Source of the DNA: Petrotoga mexicana DSM 14811
GTDB taxonomy: Bacteria > Thermotogota > Thermotogae > Petrotogales > Petrotogaceae
Assembly: GCF_002895565.1 (NCBI RefSeq)
Contig: NZ_AZRN01000012.1
Coordinates: 1-64,000 of the forward strand
Direction of reading: 5' to 3'
DNA: 64,000 bases
Shown: piece by piece, positions 43,170 to 50,482 of the stretch
Layout of the letters: each line of letters begins with the position of its first letter
Numbering within the stretch: position 1 is the stretch's first letter
Translations under genes and position numbers: made by a program
Notes under the pieces: model-generated
Databases searched by the model: none
Told to the model about the DNA's origin: nothing
What the model saw: only the letters and a program-made list of their open reading frames with translations

Positions 43170-44453
43170 ATGAAAAAGGGTATTTTGTTGGTTATGTTGG
43201 TTCTTGTGGTGTCATTGCTCAGTTTCGCGGGCGATGTGAAAAACGTGATATTTCTCATCGGTGATGGTATGGGCCCAAATCAGATGTTGTTATCTGCTTA
43301 TTTAGAGGGTCGTGAGCTTTACATGATGCAAATGCCATATACTGGTTACGCGATCACTTATTCTGCAGATAGCAACGTTACCGATTCTGCAGCAGCGGGT
43401 ACAGCTCTTGCCTCTGGTTACAAAACAGACAACGGTTTTATAGGAATGCTTCCAGAAGGTGAAGTCGTGCCAACAATAGCTGAAGTTTTGGCTGAACAAG
43501 GCTACAAAACTGGTATAGTTGCAACTTCAAGGATTACTCATGCCACACCGGCGGCTTATTATGGTCATGTCCTCGATAGAGACGAGGAAGACAAGCTAGC
43601 TGAACAGCTGGTTAATAGTAACTTGACCGTTGTTTTAGGAGGGGGTTGGAGAAATTTCGATCCTACCAGAAGAGCTGATAGAAAAGATCTTATATCTGTT
43701 GCAAAGGGAAATGGTTTTGATTATATAACAACTAAGCAAGAGTTAATGGCTTACTCCGGAGAAAAGGTTTTAGGATTGTTCGCTTCAAGTCATATGAATA
43801 GCGTTACAGAAAGAACGCATGCTGAACCACTTTTACCCGAGATGACCGACAAGGCAATAGAGATTTTGTCTAAAGATGATGCTCCTTTCTTTTTGATGGT
43901 TGAAGGTTCTCAAATCGATTGGGAGGGTCACGATAACGATGCTTTTGGTATTTGGAAAGAAACGGTTGAATTCGATGAAGCTGTGAAGGTTGCTCTAGAT
44001 TTTGCAAAAGAAAATCCTGATACCTTGGTAGTTGTGACTGCTGACCATGAAACCGGGGGTTTGGGTTTATCAACGGGTGGATACACAATGGATTTGGAAA
44101 TGGTTAGAAATTATCAGAAAACTACGGATTGGGTTGTAGGTAATTCTCAAAATATGGAAGAGTTAAAATCTAACGTGAAAGAATATTATGGTTTTGATTT
44201 GTCAGAAGAAGAGGTCGCTTATTTGGAAGCCGCTGGTAACAAAATAGAGGCTTTAGCAGAGATTACAAGCGCAAGAGCAAGTATTGGCTGGACAACACAT
44301 GATCATACCGGTGCGTTAGTACCTGTAGTAGCTTTTGGACCTGGAGCTGAGAAATTTGTAGGTATTATGGATAACACAGACCTTCCTAGAAAAATAGCCA
44401 GTTTGGTGGGAGTTGAGCTTTCCTACCCTTTAGTGAATGTACCAAATAATTAA
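43170..44453 (+). CDS. phoA: Alkaline phosphatase, secreted
   Basis: 427 aa from ATG 43170 (MKKGILLVMLVLVVSLLSFA, a signal peptide), with AAGGGAGG before it; the longer frame from 43107 would hide the signal. Family signature residues: FLIGDGMG (metal Asp), the nucleophile Ser in TDSAAAGTA, HATPAAYYGH, GSQIDWEGHDND, TADHETGG and the metal His in TTHDHTG. It releases phosphate from monoesters outside the cytoplasmic membrane. Own promoter with GGTTATAAT near 43127. Length is normal for the family. Confidence 0.92.
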   Translation: MKKGILLVMLVLVVSLLSFAGDVKNVIFLIGDGMGPNQMLLSAYLEGRELYMMQMPYTGYAITYSADSNVTDSAAAGTALASGYKTDNGFIGMLPEGEVVPTIAEVLAEQGYKTGIVATSRITHATPAAYYGHVLDRDEEDKLAEQLVNSNLTVVLGGGWRNFDPTRRADRKDLISVAKGNGFDYITTKQELMAYSGEKVLGLFASSHMNSVTERTHAEPLLPEMTDKAIEILSKDDAPFFLMVEGSQIDWEGHDNDAFGIWKETVEFDEAVKVALDFAKENPDTLVVVTADHETGGLGLSTGGYTMDLEMVRNYQKTTDWVVGNSQNMEELKSNVKEYYGFDLSEEEVAYLEAAGNKIEALAEITSARASIGWTTHDHTGALVPVVAFGPGAEKFVGIMDNTDLPRKIASLVGVELSYPLVNVPNN

Positions 44454-44457
44454 AATT

Positions 44458-44490
44458 AAAGGGCTGATTAAATCAGCCCTTTATCTTTTT
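44458..44490. terminator. Bidirectional terminator between phoA and the small minus-strand gene
   Basis: Stem AAAGGGCTGATT/AATCAGCCCTTT with a one-base loop (effectively 11 bp plus small loop), T-rich on the plus side. Serves the convergent gene ending at 44481 as well. Confidence 0.75.
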
Positions 44491-44651
44491 AATAACTTGA
44501 CGACTTCATTTTCTAAACTTTCCAAATCTATTTTTTCTTCGTTGTCTAAGAGGTTGAAGACCGCTTTTAGCACTATAATTCTTGGATATTTCCCTATTAG
44601 CGTTTTCACAGGGTCATCTTGGTTTTTTAGGCTTTCTACGTTGTTGCTCAT
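44481..44651 (-). CDS. Small conserved-looking protein, 56 aa
   Basis: MSNNVESLKNQDDPVKTLIG, then KYPRIIVLKAVFNLLDN and ESLENEVVKLLKR. Ribosome site AAAGGAG (spacing about 11). It ends inside the shared terminator and points away from tRNA-Met. Predicted helical and soluble; family not recognised. Confidence 0.55.
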   Translation of the reverse strand: MSNNVESLKNQDDPVKTLIGKYPRIIVLKAVFNLLDNEEKIDLESLENEVVKLLKR

Positions 44652-44734
44652 TTCACTAGATGCTCCTTTAAAATTTATTTATCCCTTCGCTAAACCATCA
44701 TAATAGATGAAAATTGTCTTTGTTAGAAAAAGTA

Positions 44735-44763
44735 TTGACAAATGTTTTTTTAAATGCTATAAT
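44735..44763 (+). promoter_or_regulatory. Consensus promoter of tRNA-Met
   Basis: TTGACA, 17-bp spacer, TATAAT; the tRNA starts 13 bp after the -10 box. Confidence 0.85.
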
Positions 44764-44776
44764 AATCAACGTGATT

Positions 44777-44853
44777 GGGCTCGTAGCTCAGTTGGTTAGA
44801 GCTTCCGGCTCATAACCGGGTGGTCGGTGGTTCGAATCCACCCGAGCCCACCA
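44777..44853 (+). tRNA. tRNA with CAT anticodon (tRNA-Met)
   Basis: 77 nt with encoded CCA. Acceptor GGGCTCG/CGAGCCC, D arm with AGCTCAGTTGGTTAGAGC, anticodon arm CCGG-CTCATAA-CCGG, T arm GGTGG-TTCGAAT-CCACC. Elongator Met is most likely; tRNA-Ile2 shares the CAT anticodon and cannot be excluded by eye. Confidence 0.93.
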
Positions 44854-44855
44854 AT

Positions 44856-44888
44856 AAAAGCCAAGGGTTCCTTGGCTTTTATTTTTTT
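44856..44888 (+). terminator. Terminator after tRNA-Met
   Basis: AAAAGCCAAGG/CCTTGGCTTTT stem, short loop, then a T run. Confidence 0.85.
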
Positions 44889-44958
44889 ATACACTTCAAT
44901 TTTACTATTTTTATTGGCTTTTGTCAACTTTTTTCACAAACTTATCTTCAAAAAGAAA

Positions 44959-45176
44959 TGGTATAATTAAGTTAACAGAGAAAACACTTCACTAATCTTA
45001 TGGACTAGCTGCGGGGTGAAAAGACAAAAGAATCTTTTCCTTATGGGTGCGAAGCTGGATGAAAAGGTAAAAGAATCTTTTCCTTGTGGGTGGGGAGCGG
45101 GGGAAGGGCGCTATAAAGCTCATTATATTTGAGTTATATGATAGGATAACAAACCTTCAAAAAGATATGGTATAAT
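44959..45176 (+). promoter_or_regulatory. Two extended -10 elements around GC-rich leader repeats
   Basis: TGGTATAAT at 44959-44967 and again at 45168-45176, each preceded by CTTCAAAAAG. Between them (45000-45115) are three GC-rich leader units ending GGGAAGGGCGCTATAAAGC. The second promoter is placed for the gene at 45218; the first may be the remnant of a duplicated leader. Confidence 0.55.
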
Positions 45177-45217
45177 TAAGTTGTACAACCAAAAAATAAA
45201 CCAAAAAGGAGAAGCTT

Positions 45218-46216
45218 ATGTCTAATCCAATAAAAGATTCCATATTCAAAGAATTATTTGAAGACAGAACCGTATTCTATGACTTTCTAAAAGCCTTTCT
45301 ACCAAAAGAGATCACAAAACAAATAAAAGAAACAGATTTAAAACGTGAACAAACTGAACTAATAGGCAAAGACTTCTCCATAAAAAGATCGGACATACTA
45401 TACAAAATAGAAAAAGGAAATGGTCAAGATGTATACATATACCTATTGTTAGAACATCAAAGTAAAGTTGACCAACTGATGGCATTCAGGATGTTGGCAT
45501 ATAAGGTAAGGATATGGGAACGATATGTAAAAAGTCACAAAAAAGAATCAGAACAAAAAGGATTCAAACTACCAGTCATAATAGGGATAGTCTTTTACGA
45601 TGGAAAAGCGAAATGGACATCACCAATGGACGTAAAAGACAAGATAACAAAGATAAAAAACATGGAAGAGTATTTAATAAAAGCTGACTATGAACTAATA
45701 AATTTAAGCAATATAAAAGAAGAAACAATAATAAACATGAAGAACGCACTAGGGGTAATCTTATTAACGGACAAACCAAACGTAAAGATAAAAAAAATGG
45801 AAGAGTTGCTAAAGATTATAAATGAAGAGATAATATCGAAGTTGCCGAAAGAAGAACAAGAGAAGTTTGATAAACACAGAAACGCATTCATAGAACTGTT
45901 CGGAAAGAGGACAGATTACAAAGAGATAGAAGAAAGGTACGAAGAGCTAAAAGAAATGGAGGTGCCAAAAATGTTTAACACATTAGAAGAGATAGCAAAA
46001 AGGGAAAGAGAAAAAGCTAAATTGGAAGGTAAAGTAGAAGGAAAACTTGAAGGTGAAAAAGAATTAATCATAGAAATCCTAAACCAAAGGTTTGGAAAAG
46101 ATTTAGATAAAAAATTAGAAGAAAAGATCAGAAATGCAAATGAAGAAACTATAAACCAAATAAAGAAAAATATTCTTAGTATAACACTAGAAGAACTAAA
46201 AGAAATATTGAAGTAG
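45218..46216 (+). CDS. Rpn family recombination-promoting nuclease
   Basis: 332 aa, the uninterrupted paralogue of the 8563 gene. PD-(D/E)XK core with KRSDILYKIEKGNGQDVYIYL and LLLEHQS, PVIIGIVFYDG, then helices, and a coiled-coil tail whose DUF4351-like part (LNQRFGKDLDKKLEEKI) is closer to the 2392-2982 copy than to 8563, which indicates exchange of C-terminal segments. Ribosome site AAGGAG. Internal GGAGGTG with ATG 45971. Intact; likely functional. Confidence 0.85.
   Translation: MSNPIKDSIFKELFEDRTVFYDFLKAFLPKEITKQIKETDLKREQTELIGKDFSIKRSDILYKIEKGNGQDVYIYLLLEHQSKVDQLMAFRMLAYKVRIWERYVKSHKKESEQKGFKLPVIIGIVFYDGKAKWTSPMDVKDKITKIKNMEEYLIKADYELINLSNIKEETIINMKNALGVILLTDKPNVKIKKMEELLKIINEEIISKLPKEEQEKFDKHRNAFIELFGKRTDYKEIEERYEELKEMEVPKMFNTLEEIAKREREKAKLEGKVEGKLEGEKELIIEILNQRFGKDLDKKLEEKIRNANEETINQIKKNILSITLEELKEILK
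45971..46216 (+). CDS. Predicted intragenic short Rpn C-terminal protein
   Basis: 81 aa, starting MFNTLEEIAKREREKAKLEG, with GGAGGTG eight bases upstream, in frame. Same arrangement as 9340. Inferred from the conserved ribosome site only. Confidence 0.5.
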   Translation: MFNTLEEIAKREREKAKLEGKVEGKLEGEKELIIEILNQRFGKDLDKKLEEKIRNANEETINQIKKNILSITLEELKEILK

Positions 46217-46424
46217 TTGTAGAAGGTAGATTTTTGAGTATTTTTAAGTGAATTGTGGTAATGATAGATATCACTCATCTTTTATGAGAAGTGATATCTA
46301 TTTTAATAATTTTATTTGCGCCCCTTCACCCTCGGACCGAGAATCAGGTGAAGTTTCTTTTAAAGTAAGAGCATACATATAGTTTGGAAAATCTCAAGAT
46401 TATTCCTCCAGTTTTTTAGCAAAT

Positions 46425-46652
46425 TTAAATTTCCACTGTTATTGTGTACTCTATAGTTTCATCTTCAGAAGGTATCTCTTCTCCGTGTTCTTGCAAGCTT
46501 TCTATGTATAATTGAATAGCTTCTTTCGCCATTTTTATTGCTTCTTCTATTGTATCCCCGTGTGTGACACAGCCTGGAAGAACAGGGACTATAACAGTAT
46601 AACCTCCTTCAGCTTCTTTCTTGAGTAAAATTCTATAACTTAGAATTTTCAT
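46425..46652 (-). CDS. hicB: HicB-type antitoxin protein
   Basis: 75 aa. LLKKEAEGGYTVIVPVLPGCVTHGDTIEEAIKMAKEAI is the HicB partial RNase-H-like fold, followed by the short C-terminal part EEIPSEDETIEYTITVEI; there is no DNA-binding C-terminal domain. HicB normally neutralises the HicA ribonuclease, but no HicA frame is present within 300 bp on either side. Ribosome site (GGCGACATT region) is weak. An orphan antitoxin or a free-standing HicB-like protein. Confidence 0.75.
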   Translation of the reverse strand: MKILSYRILLKKEAEGGYTVIVPVLPGCVTHGDTIEEAIKMAKEAIQLYIESLQEHGEEIPSEDETIEYTITVEI

Positions 46653-46734
46653 AATGTCGCCTCATTTTCGGTCATATTGATAATAAATTATACCATTATG
46701 TATGTCTTTTGAAAAAAAGAAGTTCCATCCAAAA

Positions 46735-46904
46735 AAGTTAAAACTTTTGTTTTCGTTCCTTATTTGCCGTGAGGCCGTCTTTCCTTGAACCCCCTTCGGG
46801 GCCTTTGAGGCTGTTTCTTTTATCCTCTTTTTTAAAAAGTTCAAAATATTACTCTTGGTTTTTTCGTTCAAGTTCTGATAATGAACTAAAGAAACACTTC
46901 GCAT
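46735..46904 (-). pseudogene. Fragment of a methyltransferase C-terminus with repeat units
   Basis: Minus-strand translation VHYQNLNEKTKSNILNFLKK and RIKETAS, then APKGVQGKTASRQIRNENKSF, matches codons 1075-1125 of the 39615 gene, including 36- and 24-bp repeat units in the second phase. No upstream catalytic part. A separate piece with the last 30 codons lies at 48500-48590. Confidence 0.8.
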
Positions 46905-46997
46905 CTATTATATGATAAAATATACTGTAAGTATAAGTATAATAACGACAAAAAACGACAAGTTGTAAAAATTAATTGTATTTTAATAATAAAATGA

Positions 46998-47003
46998 TAT
47001 AAT
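46998..47003 (+). promoter_or_regulatory. -10 box of the toxin-antitoxin-chaperone operon
   Basis: TATAAT only 12 bp before the ATG at 47016. If used, the mRNA leader is about six bases, so the first gene would be nearly leaderless. Confidence 0.5.
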
Positions 47004-47015
47004 GGGGTGTAGAGA

Positions 47016-47414
47016 ATGGGAGAAAGAGAAGAAGACTTGCAAGAATTATCCTCAAAACAGCTAAAAAAGGAAATAATAAAAGCTCTTGAAAATCAACCCT
47101 TCCCAATCTTCAAACGTTCATTGAAAAAAATAAACAATAGGAACCTTCTATTAAAAATCTTGCAATCAGTCTTGGAAATAAATTATGATTACACAATAGG
47201 TGAAATGAAAACAGGAAACTTAAGAGGAATCAGGACGTACAAATTCATACATGATAGAGTATATTACCGGTTATCGTATTGGGTAGAAAATGATGGTAAA
47301 ATAATAATAACTTATATAGATATAATGAAAAGGGAAGATAGTTATGACAATTTAATAAAATACTTTCAATCAGAAAAATCAGTGCTAAAAAAAATAAATG
47401 AAAAAGGGGTATAA
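47016..47414 (+). CDS. RelE/ParE-fold toxin-like protein (HigB-like)
   Basis: 132 aa. After a helical N-terminal part (LKKEIIKALENQPFPIFKRSL) the second half has the RelE/ParE outline: helices, then TGNLRGIRTYKFIH, VYYRLSYWVEND, KIIITYIDIMKREDSYDNL, i.e. the strand-R-strand-YRL-strand-x-R pattern. Such toxins cleave mRNA on the ribosome or poison gyrase. It is followed 12 bp later by a helix-turn-helix gene and then a SecB-like gene, as in HigBA-SecB modules of mycobacteria. Assignment is by pattern; the N-terminal extension is unusually long. Confidence 0.6.
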   Translation: MGEREEDLQELSSKQLKKEIIKALENQPFPIFKRSLKKINNRNLLLKILQSVLEINYDYTIGEMKTGNLRGIRTYKFIHDRVYYRLSYWVENDGKIIITYIDIMKREDSYDNLIKYFQSEKSVLKKINEKGV

Positions 47415-47426
47415 GGAGGAAAAACA

Positions 47427-47996
47427 ATGCTCGAAATACATGAATTATTAAATATTTTCTCTGATTTAAAGCCTAAAAATAAAGAAGTCTTGTATAATTT
47501 TTTAGTAAATCCAAAAACATATGAGAATAAAGAAGAAATTGAAGAATTTATACAGATATTGAAAGAAATGAAAGAAGACTTGTTATATTATGATGAAGAA
47601 TTTGACGACATTGAAGAAAAAGAACAAAAATTATATTTCACACAAAAAGATTTAGCAACAATGACAGGACAATCAATAAGAAATATTCAAAGAATTATCA
47701 AAGAAAACAATATAAACCCAATTAATCCTGGAAGAAAACCATTATATTATGACCTAAAAGAATTCAATAACTATTATTTTATGCAAAAAAAACTAACACT
47801 CTCTTTGAAAAATCAAGAAATCAATATAATAAGAGCATTTGGAGATAAAAAAGAAGTAAAAGGAGAAATAGCAATGCAACGAAATTTATACCAATTTTTA
47901 GAATCGATGCCACACAGGAATCAAAGCATAACCTTATCATTGCCTGACAAAGGATGTGAAAAATATGAAAATGAGCAATATTCAAATGCGCTATGA
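47427..47996 (+). CDS. Helix-turn-helix antitoxin-like protein with C-terminal extension
   Basis: 189 aa. Acidic helical N-terminal part (residues 1-66), helix-turn-helix KDLATMTGQSIRNIQRIIKE at about 74-93 with a following KPLYYDLKEFNNYY wing, then a 70-residue tail ending HRNQSITLSLPDKGCEKYEN. In toxin-antitoxin-chaperone systems the antitoxin carries a C-terminal chaperone-addiction tail needed for SecB-like binding; the tail here could serve that role. Ribosome site AAGGAGG. The gene overlaps the next by about 30 bp. Confidence 0.6.
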   Translation: MLEIHELLNIFSDLKPKNKEVLYNFLVNPKTYENKEEIEEFIQILKEMKEDLLYYDEEFDDIEEKEQKLYFTQKDLATMTGQSIRNIQRIIKENNINPINPGRKPLYYDLKEFNNYYFMQKKLTLSLKNQEINIIRAFGDKKEVKGEIAMQRNLYQFLESMPHRNQSITLSLPDKGCEKYENEQYSNAL

Positions 47997-48405
47997 CATA
48001 ATAAAAAAATTAAATTATGAATTAAAAGACGAAAATCTAAACAACAAAAAACTAACACCAAAGGTAGACATTTCGGTTACACAAAATTTCCAACCAAAAG
48101 AAAAAGAATACTTTGGAACAATAGGATTAAACATTAAATTTCATTTGAAAGAATCAAAAAAAATAGTATTAAAATTAGAACTTGAAACAGAAGCAGGATT
48201 TTATGGCAACCCAAAAATAAAGGAAAACGAATTCAAAGAACTAGTAATAAAATCTGGAATAATGAGCTTATTGCAGATATCAAGAGCAAAAATAATATCA
48301 ATATCCGCAAATTTTGGGTTTGTTCCTCCAATATATCTTCCTATGTTGAACATTAACGAACTTGTAGAAAAAGAATTAGAAAAAGCTAAAATATCCGCCA
48401 AATAA
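47965..48405 (+). CDS. SecB-like chaperone
   Basis: 146 aa from ATG 47965 (AAAGGA about ten bases upstream; GTG 47956 is too close to it). The C-terminal half has the SecB outline: YFGTIGLNIKFHLKESKK, LKLELETEAGFYGNP, LVIKSGIMSLLQISRAKIIS and FVPPIYLPMLNINELVE, matching the family's FPxxRxxI..., PPL.LPxIN signature. SecB-like proteins hold unfolded clients; copies next to toxin-antitoxin pairs protect the antitoxin. Third gene of the operon, followed by a terminator. Confidence 0.65.
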   Translation: MKMSNIQMRYDIIKKLNYELKDENLNNKKLTPKVDISVTQNFQPKEKEYFGTIGLNIKFHLKESKKIVLKLELETEAGFYGNPKIKENEFKELVIKSGIMSLLQISRAKIISISANFGFVPPIYLPMLNINELVEKELEKAKISAK

Positions 48406-48406
48406 G

Positions 48407-48430
48407 AGCTGTTGAAAAACAGCTTTTTTT
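48407..48430 (+). terminator. Terminator of the toxin-antitoxin-chaperone operon
   Basis: AGCTGTT/AACAGCT stem, loop GAAA, seven T; begins two bases after the SecB-like stop codon. Confidence 0.8.
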
Positions 48431-48499
48431 AAAAGATTTTCAAAAATAAGATTTCGATTTTAAAATGGTTAAAAGGCGCATAAAATATATAAAGAATTA

Positions 48500-48590
48500 C
48501 TAAAAAATTGCACTATTTTTGACTACCCCATCATCTATCTTCACCTCAAAATTCTTCGACTCTATTATTTTTATCAAATCCCTTAAACTA
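48500..48590 (-). pseudogene. Fragment: last 29 codons of a methyltransferase gene
   Basis: Minus-strand translation SLRDLIKIIESKNFEVKIDD and GVVKNSAIF then stop, matching FRELIKIIESKNFELNIDDG at the end of the 39615 gene; the bases after the stop (TAATTCTTTATATAT) also match. It lies upstream (in minus sense) of the 46735 fragment, i.e. in reversed order relative to the parent gene. Confidence 0.8.
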
Positions 48591-48654
48591 TGGTTTAATT
48601 TCAAAAACATTGAATTATGATCTAATCAGTTTTTTATAGTTTTCTATAAACACA

Positions 48655-48663
48655 TGGTATAAT
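48655..48663 (+). promoter_or_regulatory. Extended -10 promoter of the stand-alone Rpn tail
   Basis: TGGTATAAT followed by ATAAACAGTTCAACAAGCTATCG, cf. the leader at 1932-1975; ATG 39 bp downstream. Confidence 0.6.
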
Positions 48664-48701
48664 ATAAACAGTTCAACAAGCTATCGAAAGAGGTGATACG
48701 A

Positions 48702-48911
48702 ATGACAAAGATCGGAACTTCATTATTTGAAGAAGGCGTTGAAGAAGGAGAAAAAGAATTGACAATTAAAATATTAAACAAAAGATTCGGTAGAAAATTA
48801 ACTAAAGAGTTAAAAGCTAAGATAAGAAAAACGGATGAAAAGACGATAGATTACATAGGAGATAACTTGTTAGAGATAACTATAGAAGAACTAAAGGAGT
48901 TATTGAAATAG
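48702..48911 (+). CDS. Stand-alone Rpn C-terminal protein with its own promoter
   Basis: 69 aa, MTKIGTSLFEEGVEEGEKEL to EELKELLK. Identical in layout to the internal frame of the 50635 gene (ATG 51259) and preceded by the same GAAAGAGGTG ribosome site. Here, however, that site is fused directly to an Rpn-type promoter and leader, and the nuclease domain is missing altogether. So the short product is the only possible one. Coiled coil plus DUF4351-like tail. Candidate orphan antitoxin or decoy subunit. Confidence 0.65.
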   Translation: MTKIGTSLFEEGVEEGEKELTIKILNKRFGRKLTKELKAKIRKTDEKTIDYIGDNLLEITIEELKELLK

Positions 48912-48959
48912 TTGTAAGTAGACAAAACTCTATCTGATCTTTTGGATGAGTAAAATGGT

Positions 48960-49020
48960 TAGGCTCAAATCCCCCTTCCTTAGATGGGCGGGGAGCGGGG
49001 CAAAGAAGCGCTAAAACAAG
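48960..49020. repeat. GC-rich leader repeat
   Basis: ATGGGCGGGGAGCGGGGCAAAG followed by AAGCGCTAAAAC-type end (shown here in part); one unit upstream of the TPR gene. Confidence 0.5.
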
Positions 49021-49070
49021 TTTTAGAGTTTCTAATGACAGTAAATACATATTTTGCAAGGAGGATCTTT

Positions 49071-49763
49071 ATGACTGACCATACAAAAGATAATTTGGAA
49101 AAGATCAAGAAACACCTTCAAGAAGTTCTAGAATTAGACCAGAATATAGATTACAATCAGGAAGAAGCCGAGAAACACCTTCGAGAATTTCTAGAATTAG
49201 ACCAAGATGCAGACTATTGTAAAGAAGATGCAATGATTTTGGACAATATTGGTTTGATTTATTCAGAGATGGGTGACTTGGAGGAGGCTATGAAATACCA
49301 TCAGAAAGCTCTAAAAATTTTTAGAGAGCTAGACCACAGAGAGGGAGAAGCAATTACTTTGAACAATATTGGTTTGATTTACCAAACAAAAGGTGATTTG
49401 GAGAATGCTCTGAAATATCATGAGGAAGCTCTAAAAATAGACCAAGAAGAAGGTTACAAAGATGGAGAAGCATATGATTTGGGCAATATTGCGCTAATCT
49501 TAAAAGCTAAAGGTGATTTGAAAAATGCCCTGAAATACCTCCAAGAATCTTTAAAAATTTTTAGAGAGATAGATCACAAAGAGGGAGAAGAAATTGCTTT
49601 GAGCAATATTGGATTTATTTACCAAGAAAAAGGAGATTTGGAGAATGCACTGAAATACCTTAAGGACGCTCTTAATATTATTGATAAATATAAATTTGTA
49701 GATGGACGTGATGTCATTCAGAACGAAATCAACTCAATAACTAATGAGTTAGAAGAAAATTGA
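49071..49763 (+). CDS. Soluble TPR-repeat protein
   Basis: 230 aa from ATG 49071 with AAGGAGG before it; the longer frame from 48984 comes from the GC-rich repeat. Four clear TPR units of the Kinesin-light-chain/Rapsyn type with 40-residue spacing: ILDNIGLIYSEMGDLEEAMKYHQKAL, TLNNIGLIYQTKGDLENALK and two more (opening parts quoted). No signal peptide or membrane helix. Usually a protein-binding scaffold, often a peptide or protein sensor. No partner gene is evident. Ends at 49763. Confidence 0.75.
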   Translation: MTDHTKDNLEKIKKHLQEVLELDQNIDYNQEEAEKHLREFLELDQDADYCKEDAMILDNIGLIYSEMGDLEEAMKYHQKALKIFRELDHREGEAITLNNIGLIYQTKGDLENALKYHEEALKIDQEEGYKDGEAYDLGNIALILKAKGDLKNALKYLQESLKIFREIDHKEGEEIALSNIGFIYQEKGDLENALKYLKDALNIIDKYKFVDGRDVIQNEINSITNELEEN

Positions 49764-49794
49764 AAAAGAGCAAAATATATGAACAAAGGTGGCA

Positions 49795-49870
49795 CCGAAA
49801 GCAGGGGGAAAGGGGGGCTAATAAAAATACTTTTCCCCATATGGGTGTCCAGCAGGGGAAGGGAGCTATA
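49795..49870. repeat. GC-rich leader repeat
   Basis: GCAGGGGGAAAGGGGGGC and ATGGGTGTCCAGCAGGGGAAG with GGAGCTATAAAG; degenerate unit before the trmO fragment. Confidence 0.45.
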
Positions 49871-49913
49871 AAGTTCATTATACTTTATTTAGAAGAAATG
49901 GGGGTGCCAAGAA

Positions 49914-50173
49914 TGTTTGAGGAAGTAGGAAAGTTAGCAAAAAGTATGATGGAAATTAAATACACTCCCATTGGTTTATCGGTTGTTAGGTTAATAAAAG
50001 TAGAAAAGAATATGCCGGAAATTCAAAATGTAGAAATAATTGATGGTACCCCTGTTTTGGATATAAAACCCTACGTACCAGAATTCACCACTAATGATGG
50101 GATAAAAATAGGGTGGCTTGAAAAAAATGTTCACAAACTGCAACAATCGAAAGACGACGGTAGATTCAGTTAA
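49914..50173 (+). pseudogene. 3' fragment of trmO (TsaA-like tRNA methyltransferase) joined to an Rpn internal start
   Basis: From about 49955 the frame reads YTPIGLSVVRLIKVEKNMPE, EIIDGTPVLDIKPYVPEF, the C-terminal signature of the TrmO/TsaA (UPF0066) family, which methylates t6A37 of tRNA-Thr. The first two-thirds of a TrmO gene are missing. The codons before it, MGVPRMFEEVGKLAKSM, correspond to the Rpn segment EVPKMFNTLEEIAKR including the GGGGGTG ribosome site, so the fragment has been captured behind an Rpn internal start (ATG 49914). A product of 86 aa could be made but would lack the catalytic part. Confidence 0.75.
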
Positions 50174-50254
50174 GGAAAGTTTTTTGAGTTATAATATCTG
50201 TATATAAGTATATCCTTATGGGTGGGGAGCGAAATATTATATGAGGAGCTTTTT

Positions 50255-50482
50255 ATGAAAACTATATCTATTAATCTACCAGATTTTATTGATTTAAATG
50301 AAAAAGAAATTAAATTACTAATCGCTACAAAATTATATGAAGAAGGCAAGTTATCCTTAGGAGAAGCCGCACAATTATCAGAACTTTCCAAGAGAGCTTT
50401 TATTGAAATATTGGGTCGTTTCGATAACTCGCTATTTAATTACAACGATGAAGAATTAAGAAATGATGTAAAAAATGCCTAA
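50255..50482 (+). CDS. UPF0175 family protein (antitoxin-like)
   Basis: 75 aa from ATG 50255 (ribosome site GAGGAG). EKEIKLLIATKLYEEGKLSL, GEAAQLSELSKRAFIEILGR and LFNYNDEELRNDVKNA are the UPF0175 pattern, a ribbon-helix/HTH-type small protein usually encoded just before a PIN-domain (DUF3368) toxin. The start of such a toxin overlaps its stop codon here but is truncated. Likely a surviving antitoxin gene. Confidence 0.82.
   Translation: MKTISINLPDFIDLNEKEIKLLIATKLYEEGKLSLGEAAQLSELSKRAFIEILGRFDNSLFNYNDEELRNDVKNA

Noticed and set aside
46662-46904. 80-aa minus frame as a real small gene
   Set aside because: It is a fragment of the methyltransferase C-terminus with repeat units, followed by unrelated codons.
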